DNA of 64,000 bases, taken from the NCBI GenBank assembly GCA_022605425.2, contig JAKIMF020000005.1, forward strand, positions 186,001-250,000, given 5' to 3'. The position numbers were made by a program, and so were the translations under genes. Of this stretch, positions 43,600 through 53,215 are shown piece after piece; position 1 is the first letter of the stretch, and every line of letters begins with the position of its first letter. The DNA is from Hamiltosporidium tvaerminnensis (lineage: Eukaryota > Microsporidia > Dubosqiidae). The notes below the pieces were generated by a model, which made no database searches, was not told the DNA's origin, and saw only the letters and a list, made by a program, of their open reading frames with translations.

Positions 43600-43940
43600 T
43601 TATATTTTTACTTGAAATGCTAATACTTTTAATAACAGAATATCTTTAAATCCTTTATTGTAAAGCATATAAAATATATTTTCACTTGAACTGCAATGAT
43701 TTTAATAGCAGAATATCTTAAAATCCTTTATTGTAAAGCATATAAATATATTTTCACTTCTAATCCAATACTTTTAAAATGAAGAATCTATTGATAAGTA
43801 CCAATAAGAAATGCACTCATTGCGTAAAGAGAAAGAAATATATGAAGAAGTATTTGTTAAAATTCTATAAGTGCAGATAAAAAAAACAAATATTCTGTAA
43901 AGAGAAAGAAATATATGAAGAAGTATTTATTAAATTTCTA
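43600..43940. repeat. Two adjacent tandem repeats with a 73-bp period
   Basis: First array: TTTTAATA.CAGAATATCTT.AAATCC at 43627 and 43700 (73 bp apart), with a partial third unit before it. Second array: GTAAAGAGAAAGAAATATATGAAGAAG at 43824 and 43897, also 73 bp apart. The two units differ in sequence but share the period. Confidence 0.75.
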
Positions 43941-45453
43941 TAAATAGCAATAATGAGAAAAATTAATTGATACAACGAGTAAATGCTTACCAACTATTCA
44001 GAAATAGATTTAAAAAACATTTTTTATTTAAATTATTTTAGATATATATAAAGATATGAAATATGTAATTTATAATTTATTTTTTAAAGACTAATTCCTC
44101 AAAATAATCTAATTTTTTATTAATAATTTAAAAACGTTCTTTAAATTTAAATTACTGTTTTGACATTGATTCTAAAATATGAGTCTTTTACAAAGTACAT
44201 AACATTTAACTTTTATTAAAATATTACATGTTTTTATAAAAATGGCACAAGTTATATTGTTTATATGACATTTTCGCATTTATAGCTTTAATATATAAAA
44301 CTCTCTTAAATATTTTATAAGTAAAATAAATTATAAAAATGTATTGCTTTGTATGTACTTTGATAATAGTTGAATAATATTAAATAGTGGTATATATACC
44401 TGGTTAAATCATCTAAAGTTATTTTTTTATTTCTAATTTTTTCCCATTTTTTTATATTTTAGTTTGATTCCTCGGTTTTTGTATTTTATTTAAAATAAGA
44501 AGTTACAATAAATTTTAGGATTTTTTGCTTAATTTTTATTATTTTTTATGATATAATGAAGCGAGAGTATGTGTCAGATACGTCTATTTACCTTTTCATG
44601 GTATCCTAGATACTTTGCCAATTCTATCGAATTATAATGTGTGATCAATACTTCCTTTCGTTTATAAAAATAGATGGTTTAAATACTTGTCACTTGCAAT
44701 GATTTGAATAATCATCTATCCTTCTATTTTTTGTAACGAGTATTTTTTTAAAGATAAATTTTTGTGATATTTATTTACGATGCTATCCCATGTATAAAAT
44801 TAGTAATCAATTCAACAATCTATATATAATCAAGGCATAGCCTTCTAAAGTAAATCGGGCTTTCTAGTTTTTTCGTTTTAAACAATATAAATTAATTATA
44901 ATAAATAAAATTTAATTTCCATATTATTATTTCGAATCTTAAATAAATTCTCATGAAATATTGACTTTGATATCATTTTTTTGCCATATAATAACATTTC
45001 TGAATATCAATTTTGAAGAATTTTATGAACAAACTAGCCTCATACATATTTGTTTTGTAAGGATATTTATATTTAGATACTTAATTATGATGTATATTAT
45101 AGCCATATGATAAATATTATCACATGGAATCGCTGTTTCTTTATTCCTTAAAATAAACCATTTTGAAGTCTTACTTCCCAGAATATATTTATGTTCTCGA
45201 TATAGTATGAATGGTTTCATCTCGTGATTTAATAATTATATTATTAACCCATTGAGGATATAAAAACCCAAAATAAATCAATTATTTCTAGCATTATATA
45301 ACTTTGAATGTAGTTTTCAGTTTTCTCTGTGTGTCACATCGTAAAATGACACAGATTTAGTCTTTCAAGGTTTTTCTTTTTTAACCAGGGATACAACTTA
45401 AAAAGAAATTTAAATTAAAAAAAAATAAAAATTTTTAAAAACCCATAAAAAAA
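43941..45453. other. AT-rich intergenic 5' of the cytidylyltransferase gene
   Basis: No convincing gene was seen. The only clear signal is ACCCATAAAA at 45441-45450 just before the ATG, nearly the same as the block before the LSm5-like gene. Confidence 0.4.
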
Positions 45454-46386
45454 ATGCAAAAAAAACAAGAAAACTACGCCATGGTTGTACCTTCGTACCC
45501 AACAAACAACGTATTTGACTTCGAAGATACAAAAACACTTTCACAGGAATATAGAATACCTGTTGACAGACCAGTACGTATATATTGTGATGGTATTTAC
45601 GATCTATTTCATTATGGACATGCATTATCTTTAAAACAAGCTAAAAATTTATTTCCTTCTGTTTATTTATTAGTTGGTATTCCTTCTGACACCGTAACTC
45701 AAAAACTTAAAGGAAAGACTGTTTTAAGTGCTGTTGAACGTGCAGAATCACTTATACACTGTAAATATGTCGATGAGGTTATTCTTGATGCCCCATGGGT
45801 TATTACATTAGATTTTATTAAACAGCATTCTATAGATTTTGTAGCACACGATGATATTCCGTATCCTGGGCCAAATGAAACAGAAAAGGATAAAAAAGAA
45901 GAAAATTCTACCAATTCATCATCTACCGACACAACCATCAACCAACCCAAAATAAAAAAACAAGAAAATGAAATTCCTATAAATTCCTACACCACGGATA
46001 TTTATGCACATTTAAAAAAATTAAATATTTTTGTACCAACAAAAAGGACAAAAGGAGTTTCCACATCAGCAATTATAACAAGAATAGTATCAGATTACGA
46101 TACATTCGTCAGAAGAAACCTAGAACGTGGAATAAGTGCCAAAGATTTGAATATTTCATTTTTACAAGAATCCAAATTCAAAATGAAAAAAAAAGTTGAT
46201 AAAATTATTCAAAATGTAGATTCTGATTTAAAAAATGAAATGCGTGAAATTAAAAGAGAAATACGTGTTGTCATTAAATATTGGGAAAATATGTCACATA
46301 AAATGATAAGAAATTTCTTAAAAAAATTCGATAAAAAAGAAGAAAAAAATCTTTGGAATAAAATAGTTGATATTGTAAAAAGATAA
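45454..46386 (+). CDS. PCT1: Choline-phosphate cytidylyltransferase (EC 2.7.7.15)
   Basis: 310 residues. It makes CDP-choline from CTP and phosphocholine, the controlled step of the Kennedy pathway to phosphatidylcholine. The catalytic domain spans about 38-215 and has every hallmark: [13 protein letters not shown] (HxGH at 53-56), the KLKGKTVL and [15 protein letters not shown] blocks, and [11 protein letters not shown] (198-208), the family's RTxGxSTS motif. A polar insert at about 141-176 replaces the short loop after DDIPY found in most homologues. The C-terminal tail is basic and helical (about 240-300), a plausible but short membrane-binding region. The ATG is preceded by ACCC about ten bases upstream. 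Function is well supported. Confidence 0.95.
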   Translation: MQKKQENYAMVVPSYPTNNVFDFEDTKTLSQEYRIPVDRPVRIYCDGIYDLFHYGHALSLKQAKNLFPSVYLLVGIPSDTVTQKLKGKTVLSAVERAESLIHCKYVDEVILDAPWVITLDFIKQHSIDFVAHDDIPYPGPNETEKDKKEENSTNSSSTDTTINQPKIKKQENEIPINSYTTDIYAHLKKLNIFVPTKRTKGVSTSAIITRIVSDYDTFVRRNLERGISAKDLNISFLQESKFKMKKKVDKIIQNVDSDLKNEMREIKREIRVVIKYWENMSHKMIRNFLKKFDKKEEKNLWNKIVDIVKR

Positions 46387-46785
46387 TTTTATTAAAGAAT
46401 ACATTCTGATAAAAATATATATTTTAGATTTATATAAGATGAATTGATTATGTTTTATTAAAGAATACATTCTGATAAAAAATATATATTTTAGATTTAT
46501 ATAAGATGAATTGATTATGTTTTATTAAAGAATACATTCTGATAAAAAATATATATTTTAGATTTATATAAGATGAATTGATTATGTTTTATTAAAGAAT
46601 ATATTCTGTTAAAAAGTATAATTTGTAGATTTATAAAGATGAATTGATTATGTTTTATTAAAGAATACATTCTGTTAAAAAGTATATATTTGTAGATTTA
46701 TATATGATGAATTGATTATGTTTTATTAAAGAATGCATTCTGTTAAAAAGTATATATTTATTATATTTTTTATAAAAATAATTAT
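46387..46785 (+). repeat. Minisatellite, 66-68-bp unit, six copies, 3' of PCT1
   Basis: TTTTATTAAAGAATACATTC begins units at 46387, 46453, 46520, 46587, 46653 and 46721. The first unit starts directly at the PCT1 stop codon, so the array probably forms the 3' UTR. Each unit contains ATTAAAGAATA. Confidence 0.9.
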
Positions 46786-46935
46786 AGCTTATTAAAGATT
46801 AGCTCTACACAGTGAAATATCTCATATTTATTACATTTTTTATAAAAATAATTATAGCTTATTAAAGATTATCTTTACACAGTGAAATATCTCATATTTA
46901 TTATATTTTTTTAATAAATAATTATAGCTTATTGG
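46752..46935 (+). repeat. Second minisatellite, 70-bp unit, three copies
   Basis: ATTTATTA.ATTTTT recurs at 70-bp spacing (46757, 46827, 46897), with TTATAGCTTATTAAAGATTA and CACAGTGAAATATCTCAT inside the unit. It grows out of the last unit of the preceding array. Confidence 0.85.
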
Positions 46936-47247
46936 TTCTTTATTAATTATAGATAGAAACAGATTTAAAGGTTTTTTTGTATTTCTAAATTTCTATTTAA
47001 TTTTATTTTCAATATTAAAGAATGTAATTACTCGTAAACTATCAAAGACACAATCTACAAAAATAAAAAATAAAATATTTAATAAATTCAAAAAAAATAT
47101 TTTCTTAGAAATAAAAAAAATTAAATGGAGTAGGAATTAAATTAATAAGGAAATCATTTCTAAATCATGAAAAATATTTTCTTAGAAAGAAAAAATACCA
47201 ATAAAAAAACAAAATGTAAGAAAAATAAACCAATCAGTATTTTTTTA
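46936..47247. other. AT-rich intergenic between convergent genes
   Basis: Separates the PCT1 3' arrays from the LSm5-like gene's 3' end. No gene seen. Confidence 0.4.
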
Positions 47248-47463
47248 TTAATCACATATATCTATTAAAGCAATACTACCACCATTAATAATAGTACTTC
47301 CTAAATATATAGAACATCCACTATCACTTATTTCTGTTGCATCAGTTAAATATACATTTATATGAACATCGTAGTCTTCTAATATTCCTTCGTAAATTTT
47401 ATCTTTTCTCATTATTAATCGAATTCTTTTTTTTATTGCAGATTGAAATACTTTTAAAGGCAT
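47248..47463 (-). CDS. LSM5: Sm-like protein, closest in pattern to LSm5
   Basis: 71 residues, a complete small Sm fold. Sm1 (about residues 12-45) reads IRLIMRKDKIYEGILEDYDVHINVYLTD; Sm2 (about 52-70) reads YLGSTIINGGSIALIDI, with NGG in place of the usual RG/NG turn. The IMR.DK.YEGIL..YD..IN pattern is nearest LSm5, though short Sm proteins are hard to tell apart. LSm5 is part of the LSm2-8 ring on U6 snRNA 3' ends and of LSm1-7 in mRNA decay. The ATG is preceded by CCC seven bases upstream. It is next to SF3A1 on the same strand, 296 bp away. Sm family is firm; paralogue name tentative. Confidence 0.8.
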   Translation of the reverse strand: MPLKVFQSAIKKRIRLIMRKDKIYEGILEDYDVHINVYLTDATEISDSGCSIYLGSTIINGGSIALIDICD

Positions 47464-47759
47464 TTTTTATGGGTTTTTTTTAGAAAAAATGGTGAGATAA
47501 TCTAAAAACTAAATCTTTAAGAAGTATCGAAATTAAGAATTAGAAGATTTGTAAGAATATTAATTTTAGGATAATAAGATAGTACGATAGTAAGATATGG
47601 TAGGACAATAGAATAGTAAGATAGTAAGATAGTAAGAGATTATAAACTGCAAATTAGAAGATTATAGAAAGAAGAGTGATTTTTTTAAATTTATATGAAT
47701 TTATAAAATATAAAGAAAAAGATAAAAATATTTAAAAAAAATACAGATTTTTTTACAAT
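47464..47759. repeat. Intergenic spacer with an ATAGTAAG-type simple repeat
   Basis: About 47573-47640 is an imperfect array of (G)ATAGTAAG words. It lies between the SF3A1 3' end and the LSm5-like start. Confidence 0.6.
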
Positions 47760-48914
47760 TTAATGTTTCTTTTTCAATTTGAGAAATACAATATTATTTT
47801 CTATTAAATCGCTATTTCTTAATACGTTGGTATCAATAAGAATCTTTTGTTTGCTGATTGATAAATTGGTGATTTCAAATATTTTTTGTTTTAATTTATA
47901 AACGGTTACTGGTTTTTTTAGAGTTATTGATATATTGTCGGTGTTTATATTTGGTAATTTTAAAGAAATAAAAAATACTTTTATTTGTATTTCCAGGGGT
48001 TCAGTAGAATTAGTTGTTTGATTGTTTATACTTTCTATCTCTTGATTTTTAGAATCTGTACTTTCAAGCTCTTTGTTTTTACTATTTATACTTTCAAGCT
48101 CCTGTTTTATATGCGAATCAATTTCTTCTATTTTAAAAGTACGCTGACAAAAAATACAATCTTGTGTAAAATCTAGATGTGTGGTTTGCTGTATAGATTC
48201 TGGTTTTGTGTTGGTTACTATTTCATAAAATGTTTGTGCTCTGAAATACATGTTGTCGTGTTTTAGAGTTTTTAAGATTTTAAAAGTGTTGAAATCGGTA
48301 GGTGTTTTGGTCGTACTTATAAGTCTTTTTGGTTTTTTTAATTTATTTAATATTTTATTGAAAACAGAATTAAATATTTTTTTATCTGTAATTATATTAT
48401 TGGTCGTTTGTTTAATTGTATTTTTGTTTGTATTTGAATTTCTTAATGCGTCGAGATTTCTATTCGTATTAGTGTTCAAAATTTCTTCGGAATTTTTATC
48501 TGTACAATTACTTAAATCTTTATTCTTATCAGTAATTGTATTTACCTCCAAATTTGTATTCTTATCAGTAGTTGTATTTGTCGCCAGATTTCTTTGTTCA
48601 TCAATGATTGTGTTCATATCAATATCTGTATTAATATCAATGACTGTGTTCTCATCAACATCCGATGGTTCATAAAAAATCGTGTTTTTATCTGCTTCAC
48701 TTTTATTTACAGCTGTCTGTTTCTTAGAAAATATTTTTAAAATTTTATGTATTTTTTTCTTAGTTTCTTGATATATATTGTTAGAATGTGTATTTCTATT
48801 TAAAAACATGAATTTGGTGTCATTTTCTGAAATATTCAACAGTTTTTCTTCAAAATTTGAATCGTAAAAAGAATATATTGCTGTTAATTTCATTATTTCA
48901 TTGTAAATATCCAT
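47760..48914 (-). CDS. SF3A1: Splicing factor 3A subunit 1 homologue (SF3A1/Prp21)
   Basis: 384 residues from an ATG with CCC seven bases upstream. There are three landmarks in SF3A1 order. A SURP-like module stands at about 1-58 (I...TA...FYDSNFEEKLL....ND.KF.FLN....N..Y). A segment at 252-273 (CIFCQRTFKIEEIDSHIKQE) matches the PITGE.IP...EH.R stretch. A C-terminal ubiquitin-like domain covers 325-384, with VYKLKQKIFEITNLS, KQKIL, and a final VFLKLKKKH like the family's IHLALKERG. SF3a joins U2 snRNP to branch-site recognition. Residues about 70-175 and 272-300 are Asn/Thr/Asp/Lys-rich repeats (TDKN; ESxxSKNxE), probably disordered. It is shorter than the animal protein (about 790). Confidence 0.7.
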   Translation of the reverse strand: MDIYNEIMKLTAIYSFYDSNFEEKLLNISENDTKFMFLNRNTHSNNIYQETKKKIHKILKIFSKKQTAVNKSEADKNTIFYEPSDVDENTVIDINTDIDMNTIIDEQRNLATNTTTDKNTNLEVNTITDKNKDLSNCTDKNSEEILNTNTNRNLDALRNSNTNKNTIKQTTNNIITDKKIFNSVFNKILNKLKKPKRLISTTKTPTDFNTFKILKTLKHDNMYFRAQTFYEIVTNTKPESIQQTTHLDFTQDCIFCQRTFKIEEIDSHIKQELESINSKNKELESTDSKNQEIESINNQTTNSTEPLEIQIKVFFISLKLPNINTDNISITLKKPVTVYKLKQKIFEITNLSISKQKILIDTNVLRNSDLIENNIVFLKLKKKH

Positions 48915-51201
48915 TTAATGTGGGCGGAACAAATATATATTTTTAAAGAAGAATTATTTAAATATTTTTCATGTGTATTATAGCATACAGATAGGTATTA
49001 ATATTTTGATTTGAATTACAATATTATTCTTTATATTTTTTACTTAATGAATACTCATTTCTACGGTTGTTTTCAAATACAAAAACCAAACAATTACTTC
49101 GTTGAATAGAAAGTAAAGTCATATTTATAAATTTAATATTTAGAATGTACAATTATGTGATAAGCTGGAATGTATTTGTCATGAAATCTTATATGATGTA
49201 CTTATGAAATACCCAAATATCTAAAAATAGAAGTTTACAGAAATATACAAAATAAAAAAATGAATTCTATACTTTTTATATTGAGAAGGGAGAATGAAAA
49301 TAAGATTTAATGTACCTTATAGTTTGAAATATACATAAATATAAGTGCTTTAGTAGAAGATATGTGAGTTGGTATATATTTATCAACATTTATACATCAA
49401 TTAAGATAAATTGCGGAGAAAAATAATATTTAATTCATCAAACTTTGTTACCATATAAAGACAGAAAATATTGCATCGACTTTAAATGTAGAAAAATAAG
49501 TCAAATATATAGAAAAACTCGGATAAAACAGTAAAAAAAAGTCAAATATAAAAAAGCAAGGAATAAAAAAATGATTCAACCTCAAATATTTTATTTTTGA
49601 AAATCAAATCATTAAAGATTATTTCAAAAAACCTGATAAATAGAAATTATTTTTAATTATCTTGATTTTTAAATATAGATTTTACCAAAAGATTCAATCG
49701 AAATACTCTTTATACATGTATTGAGGATGTATATCCATTGGGCGGAAAAATAGGACATATAAAATTCACAATTATAATACGCCTCGATCTATTAATCTTA
49801 AACCTACTAATCATATGTAAATTTCTTTTGGTAATAAAACGAACTAAAAAGGTGGTAAATTATTATTTACCTTAAAAATTGATTTTTGTTTTTTAATGTT
49901 TGATTAGATATTTTTTTGCCTTTTATGTGCAGTGGCTTATCTCGGGAGCTGCATCAACATCGTTTTCTTTGGTTTTCAGCAAAAAGTCGAATTATATGTT
50001 GAATGCCTATCTGCGATGGTTTAAACCAGAGTTCTCTAAACTACTGCCCGCAAACACTTTTTATCAGACCCGCGGCCACATTTTTCTGGATTGCCAGTAT
50101 TTTTTTTAGTAATTTTTTTTAAATAAAGGAACTAATATAAAAAAATAGATGAATTATCGAGAAATAATCGCAATTATAGATAATTTAGGTTTAGTTTGCA
50201 ATTAGAAGAAGATTTATAGAATTTACATATCTTTTTTTGAACTTGCCGATTATTTTATTATCATTCTATGGTAAAAAAATTAAATGAAATCACAAAAATT
50301 ATATAGCATAATTTATTATTGATGTGATTGTAGTAGTTACCATTTTTCTGTGATAATTTGTTGAAAATGTGGGTTAAGTTTACCAGTAGAAATTACCAGG
50401 TGCGACTTAAAAGGCTTATTTGTTAATTTAAATCTGTAAATCTTTTTTTGTTTAGTTCATTTTAGAGACTGTTTCTTCACACAACTAGGTAGAGCCGAAA
50501 GCGAAAATAAAACCTAGAGCAAATTTATGAACTTGATTGAACTGTGTGGCTGGAAGACTCTTATAAAATTTTAGCGGCGTATTTGTCTATTTTTATATAG
50601 AAAAACGTTACTTTATATGTTTATTTTTATGAACAGCTATATGAACTTTAAAAATTTGATTTCAAATAAGTAATGATAATAATTGCAGAAATATTTTTTC
50701 ATATGAAGGTATAAAAAGTAATATGTTCTTAGCGCGCGAGAAATTTTTTTAAAAGTCAAAGTGACCTGCAAGACAAAAATTTGGGAGACCCTTGGTTAAA
50801 ACTAAAATAAGTGATTCAATACTTTGGTTTTCAGTACCTTAATATTCACTTTTTTTTCGGTATAGAGTTTTAAAAAACTTATTTCCTGTTTTTTGCATGA
50901 AATTTAATAATTCTTTTTTTAAACTTACATCATCATTCGGTCTTAATCTAAATTTCTTCTTTCGACGAAAAACTTGCTTTGACTATCTTTTGGTTTTAAT
51001 CATCTTATATATTCTTCGAAACATATCGAATAGCTGCGTTTCATAATATATGTTTGATGATATTAGTTAATTATAATTCTTAAGTAAATTTTTCAAGAAA
51101 TTAAAATTTCAGTTTATTATTCGGGTATAACTCATCTGTTAACAAAAGTTAAACTGGAAATATATACTTTTTAATATAAGAAATATCATATTGAAGAGAG
51201 G
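48915..51201. other. 2.3 kb without a convincing gene; one GC-richer island
   Basis: Mostly A/T-rich. About 49925-50100 is distinctly richer in G+C and contains a 69-residue frame (49900-50109) not preceded by any start signal. Around 50735-50800 lies GCGCGCGAG, then CAAAGTGACCTGCAAGAC and TTTGGGAGACCCTTGG. The two patches could be the ends of a decayed element, but no family was recognised. Confidence 0.35.
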
Positions 51202-53215
51202 ATGAAATATTCATTTAATATTTTTAGGTGTGGAAAGCAAAGAGTTTCAACTTTGAAACTATTTTTTGGTTCGTTTAATATTCTACTCACATTAATATTC
51301 TTTAATTTAGTTACTTTATATAAGTTCATTTATATTTTTAAAAAGACTGAAAATTTTGAAATTGTATTTCTCCAAGAAGAAGAACGGAATGAAGGAGCAA
51401 TAGATGAAGAATTGAATTGTTATTTCGAAGTAAGATATTTACCTGGGTATCCTTATAAACACATTGACGAAATAAAACTTGCTTTTATATACGAAAAAGA
51501 AAGCTTTATAGAATTTATATTAATGGATGATTTTCTGTTCTCAAATTTCTTGACAAATGAAACATGTAAAGTGCAATCAATATTGTTTTTTAATAATTTT
51601 CTTATTTAAAAATTTTCAGAGATATAACAGAAGCCTCTGAACTACCTAATTCTTATAGGTTTAAGAGTATTTTTGCGGGTGTGGAGACTTTAAAAGTAAG
51701 GAAGAACAAAAATTATGTTGAATTACTACATGCAATAATCTACTAAGGCTTGATCATAAGAATATCAATAAAAGGATTGACCTAGGATTTATATTCAAAC
51801 CTGATTTTCCCGTCAAGAAATATTTAATTTCAGCATTTATAATATTTTTTATGATCAAATTTGATTTCTGGGAAAGAAATTCAATCCTAATCGATAAAGA
51901 TAATGATTTTTCCGACATAAAACATCTCGATAAGTATATTCCACATAAAACGTTGTTTTTAATAGTATAAAAGTATTTTATAGTTTGGAAAAAATATTAA
52001 AAGTTTCATACAGTTTTAATACATTTATGACATTACAAAATTCCTTAAATATAAAATCGCTTATAATAAGATGTCAAAATGGTAGTTATATTCCTAATAA
52101 AAATTTTAAGTTTGGTATTCTATCAGCTAAAATATTTAAATCGATAACAATTGCGAATTTTTAAGATCTTCCATCATCTAAATTTTTAATTAAATTGAAT
52201 TCGGCTAAACTAAATGAATTGGATTTGCTAAGTATTAGAAATTTGGGAGATTCCTCTACTCTTATACTTAGTTCCTTGTTTACAAAGCTAAAATTTAAAG
52301 GATTAGCATTGAAAGTTGTATATTTGTTTGACTTTAGTGAATTTTTTAATCATTTCCTTCAATTAATTGACTCACTAGAATATATTAATATCATAGATAT
52401 AAATATAAATTGTATCAGGTGGAATGCTTCTTTCGAAGAGAAAAATGCCAGAAAATAATTCTTGGTTTTTCTAGTTCAGATTCAGAAAAAATTTGTTTGG
52501 ATAAATTTATAGATATTGAATCATATTTATGTGTTTTGTACTTATAAGTCAAATTTCATCGCGAACAATATCGAAAAAAAATTTTGGATTCTTTAAAATA
52601 TTTTCGAAATTTAAAAACTTTGTATCTTTGTGGATATAAAATCGCTAAAGATGTCGAATATTGTTTTTTTGAGGCAATTAAGAATATGAAAAGCTTGGAA
52701 TATCTGGCCATTAGTCAACAAGTCTAAAATTTGAATACCTATGATCTCTTACCTCATATGGCCAGGATTAAAAGCCTAGATATATCAAACGTTTTACTCT
52801 ACCAAAAATCACCATCGATTGATTTTAGAAAAATTCACAGCTAATCAACGGAAATTCATTTAAAAGAAACCGTAATAAATCAATCTTGTTGCACGAAGAT
52901 ATTTTATTTAGAAAACTAGAATCTTTCAAAATGCATTCATGTACTCATGAACTCATTCTAGGCCACAAAGTTTTAGATTTTATGTCACCAAATACCAAAC
53001 TCTTTGATTTGGGCTCTTTAAATTCTGATCTTAGAAGTTATTTGTACATTTTGAACAAACCAAATTGTTTAGAATCTTTAAACATTGTGAAATGCTGTTT
53101 TAGATCTGGTTTTCTCACGAATCTAAGAAAAAAAACCAGTCTAAAATTTGAAATACTTTCTTATGAATACGGAATTTTCGATTTAAATGATTTGAAACGA
53201 ATCGCCTGTCTTTAA
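51202..53215 (+). pseudogene. LRR family gene 4, heavily broken
   Basis: The order is as in the intact LRR family. 51202-51609 (135 residues, ATG) gives an N-terminal hydrophobic segment (about residues 22-47) and a polar region. Then come scattered frames around 51615-52190, 52195-52458 (LRR-like, for example KLNELDLLSIRNLGDSS) and 52886-53215 (LRR-like, CLESLNIVKCCF). At least four shifts or stops lie between. It is on the plus strand, like LRR gene 2. No product is expected. Confidence 0.6.

Noticed and set aside
48250-48675. 141-residue hydrophobic frame on the plus strand
   Set aside because: Antisense shadow of the SF3A1 gene; its hydrophobicity mirrors the Asn/Lys-rich codons of the real frame.
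47760-48914. Ubiquilin or another generic ubiquitin-like protein
   Set aside because: The N-terminal SURP-like module and the central EE..SHIKQE segment fit SF3A1, and the Ubl ending matches that of SF3A1.
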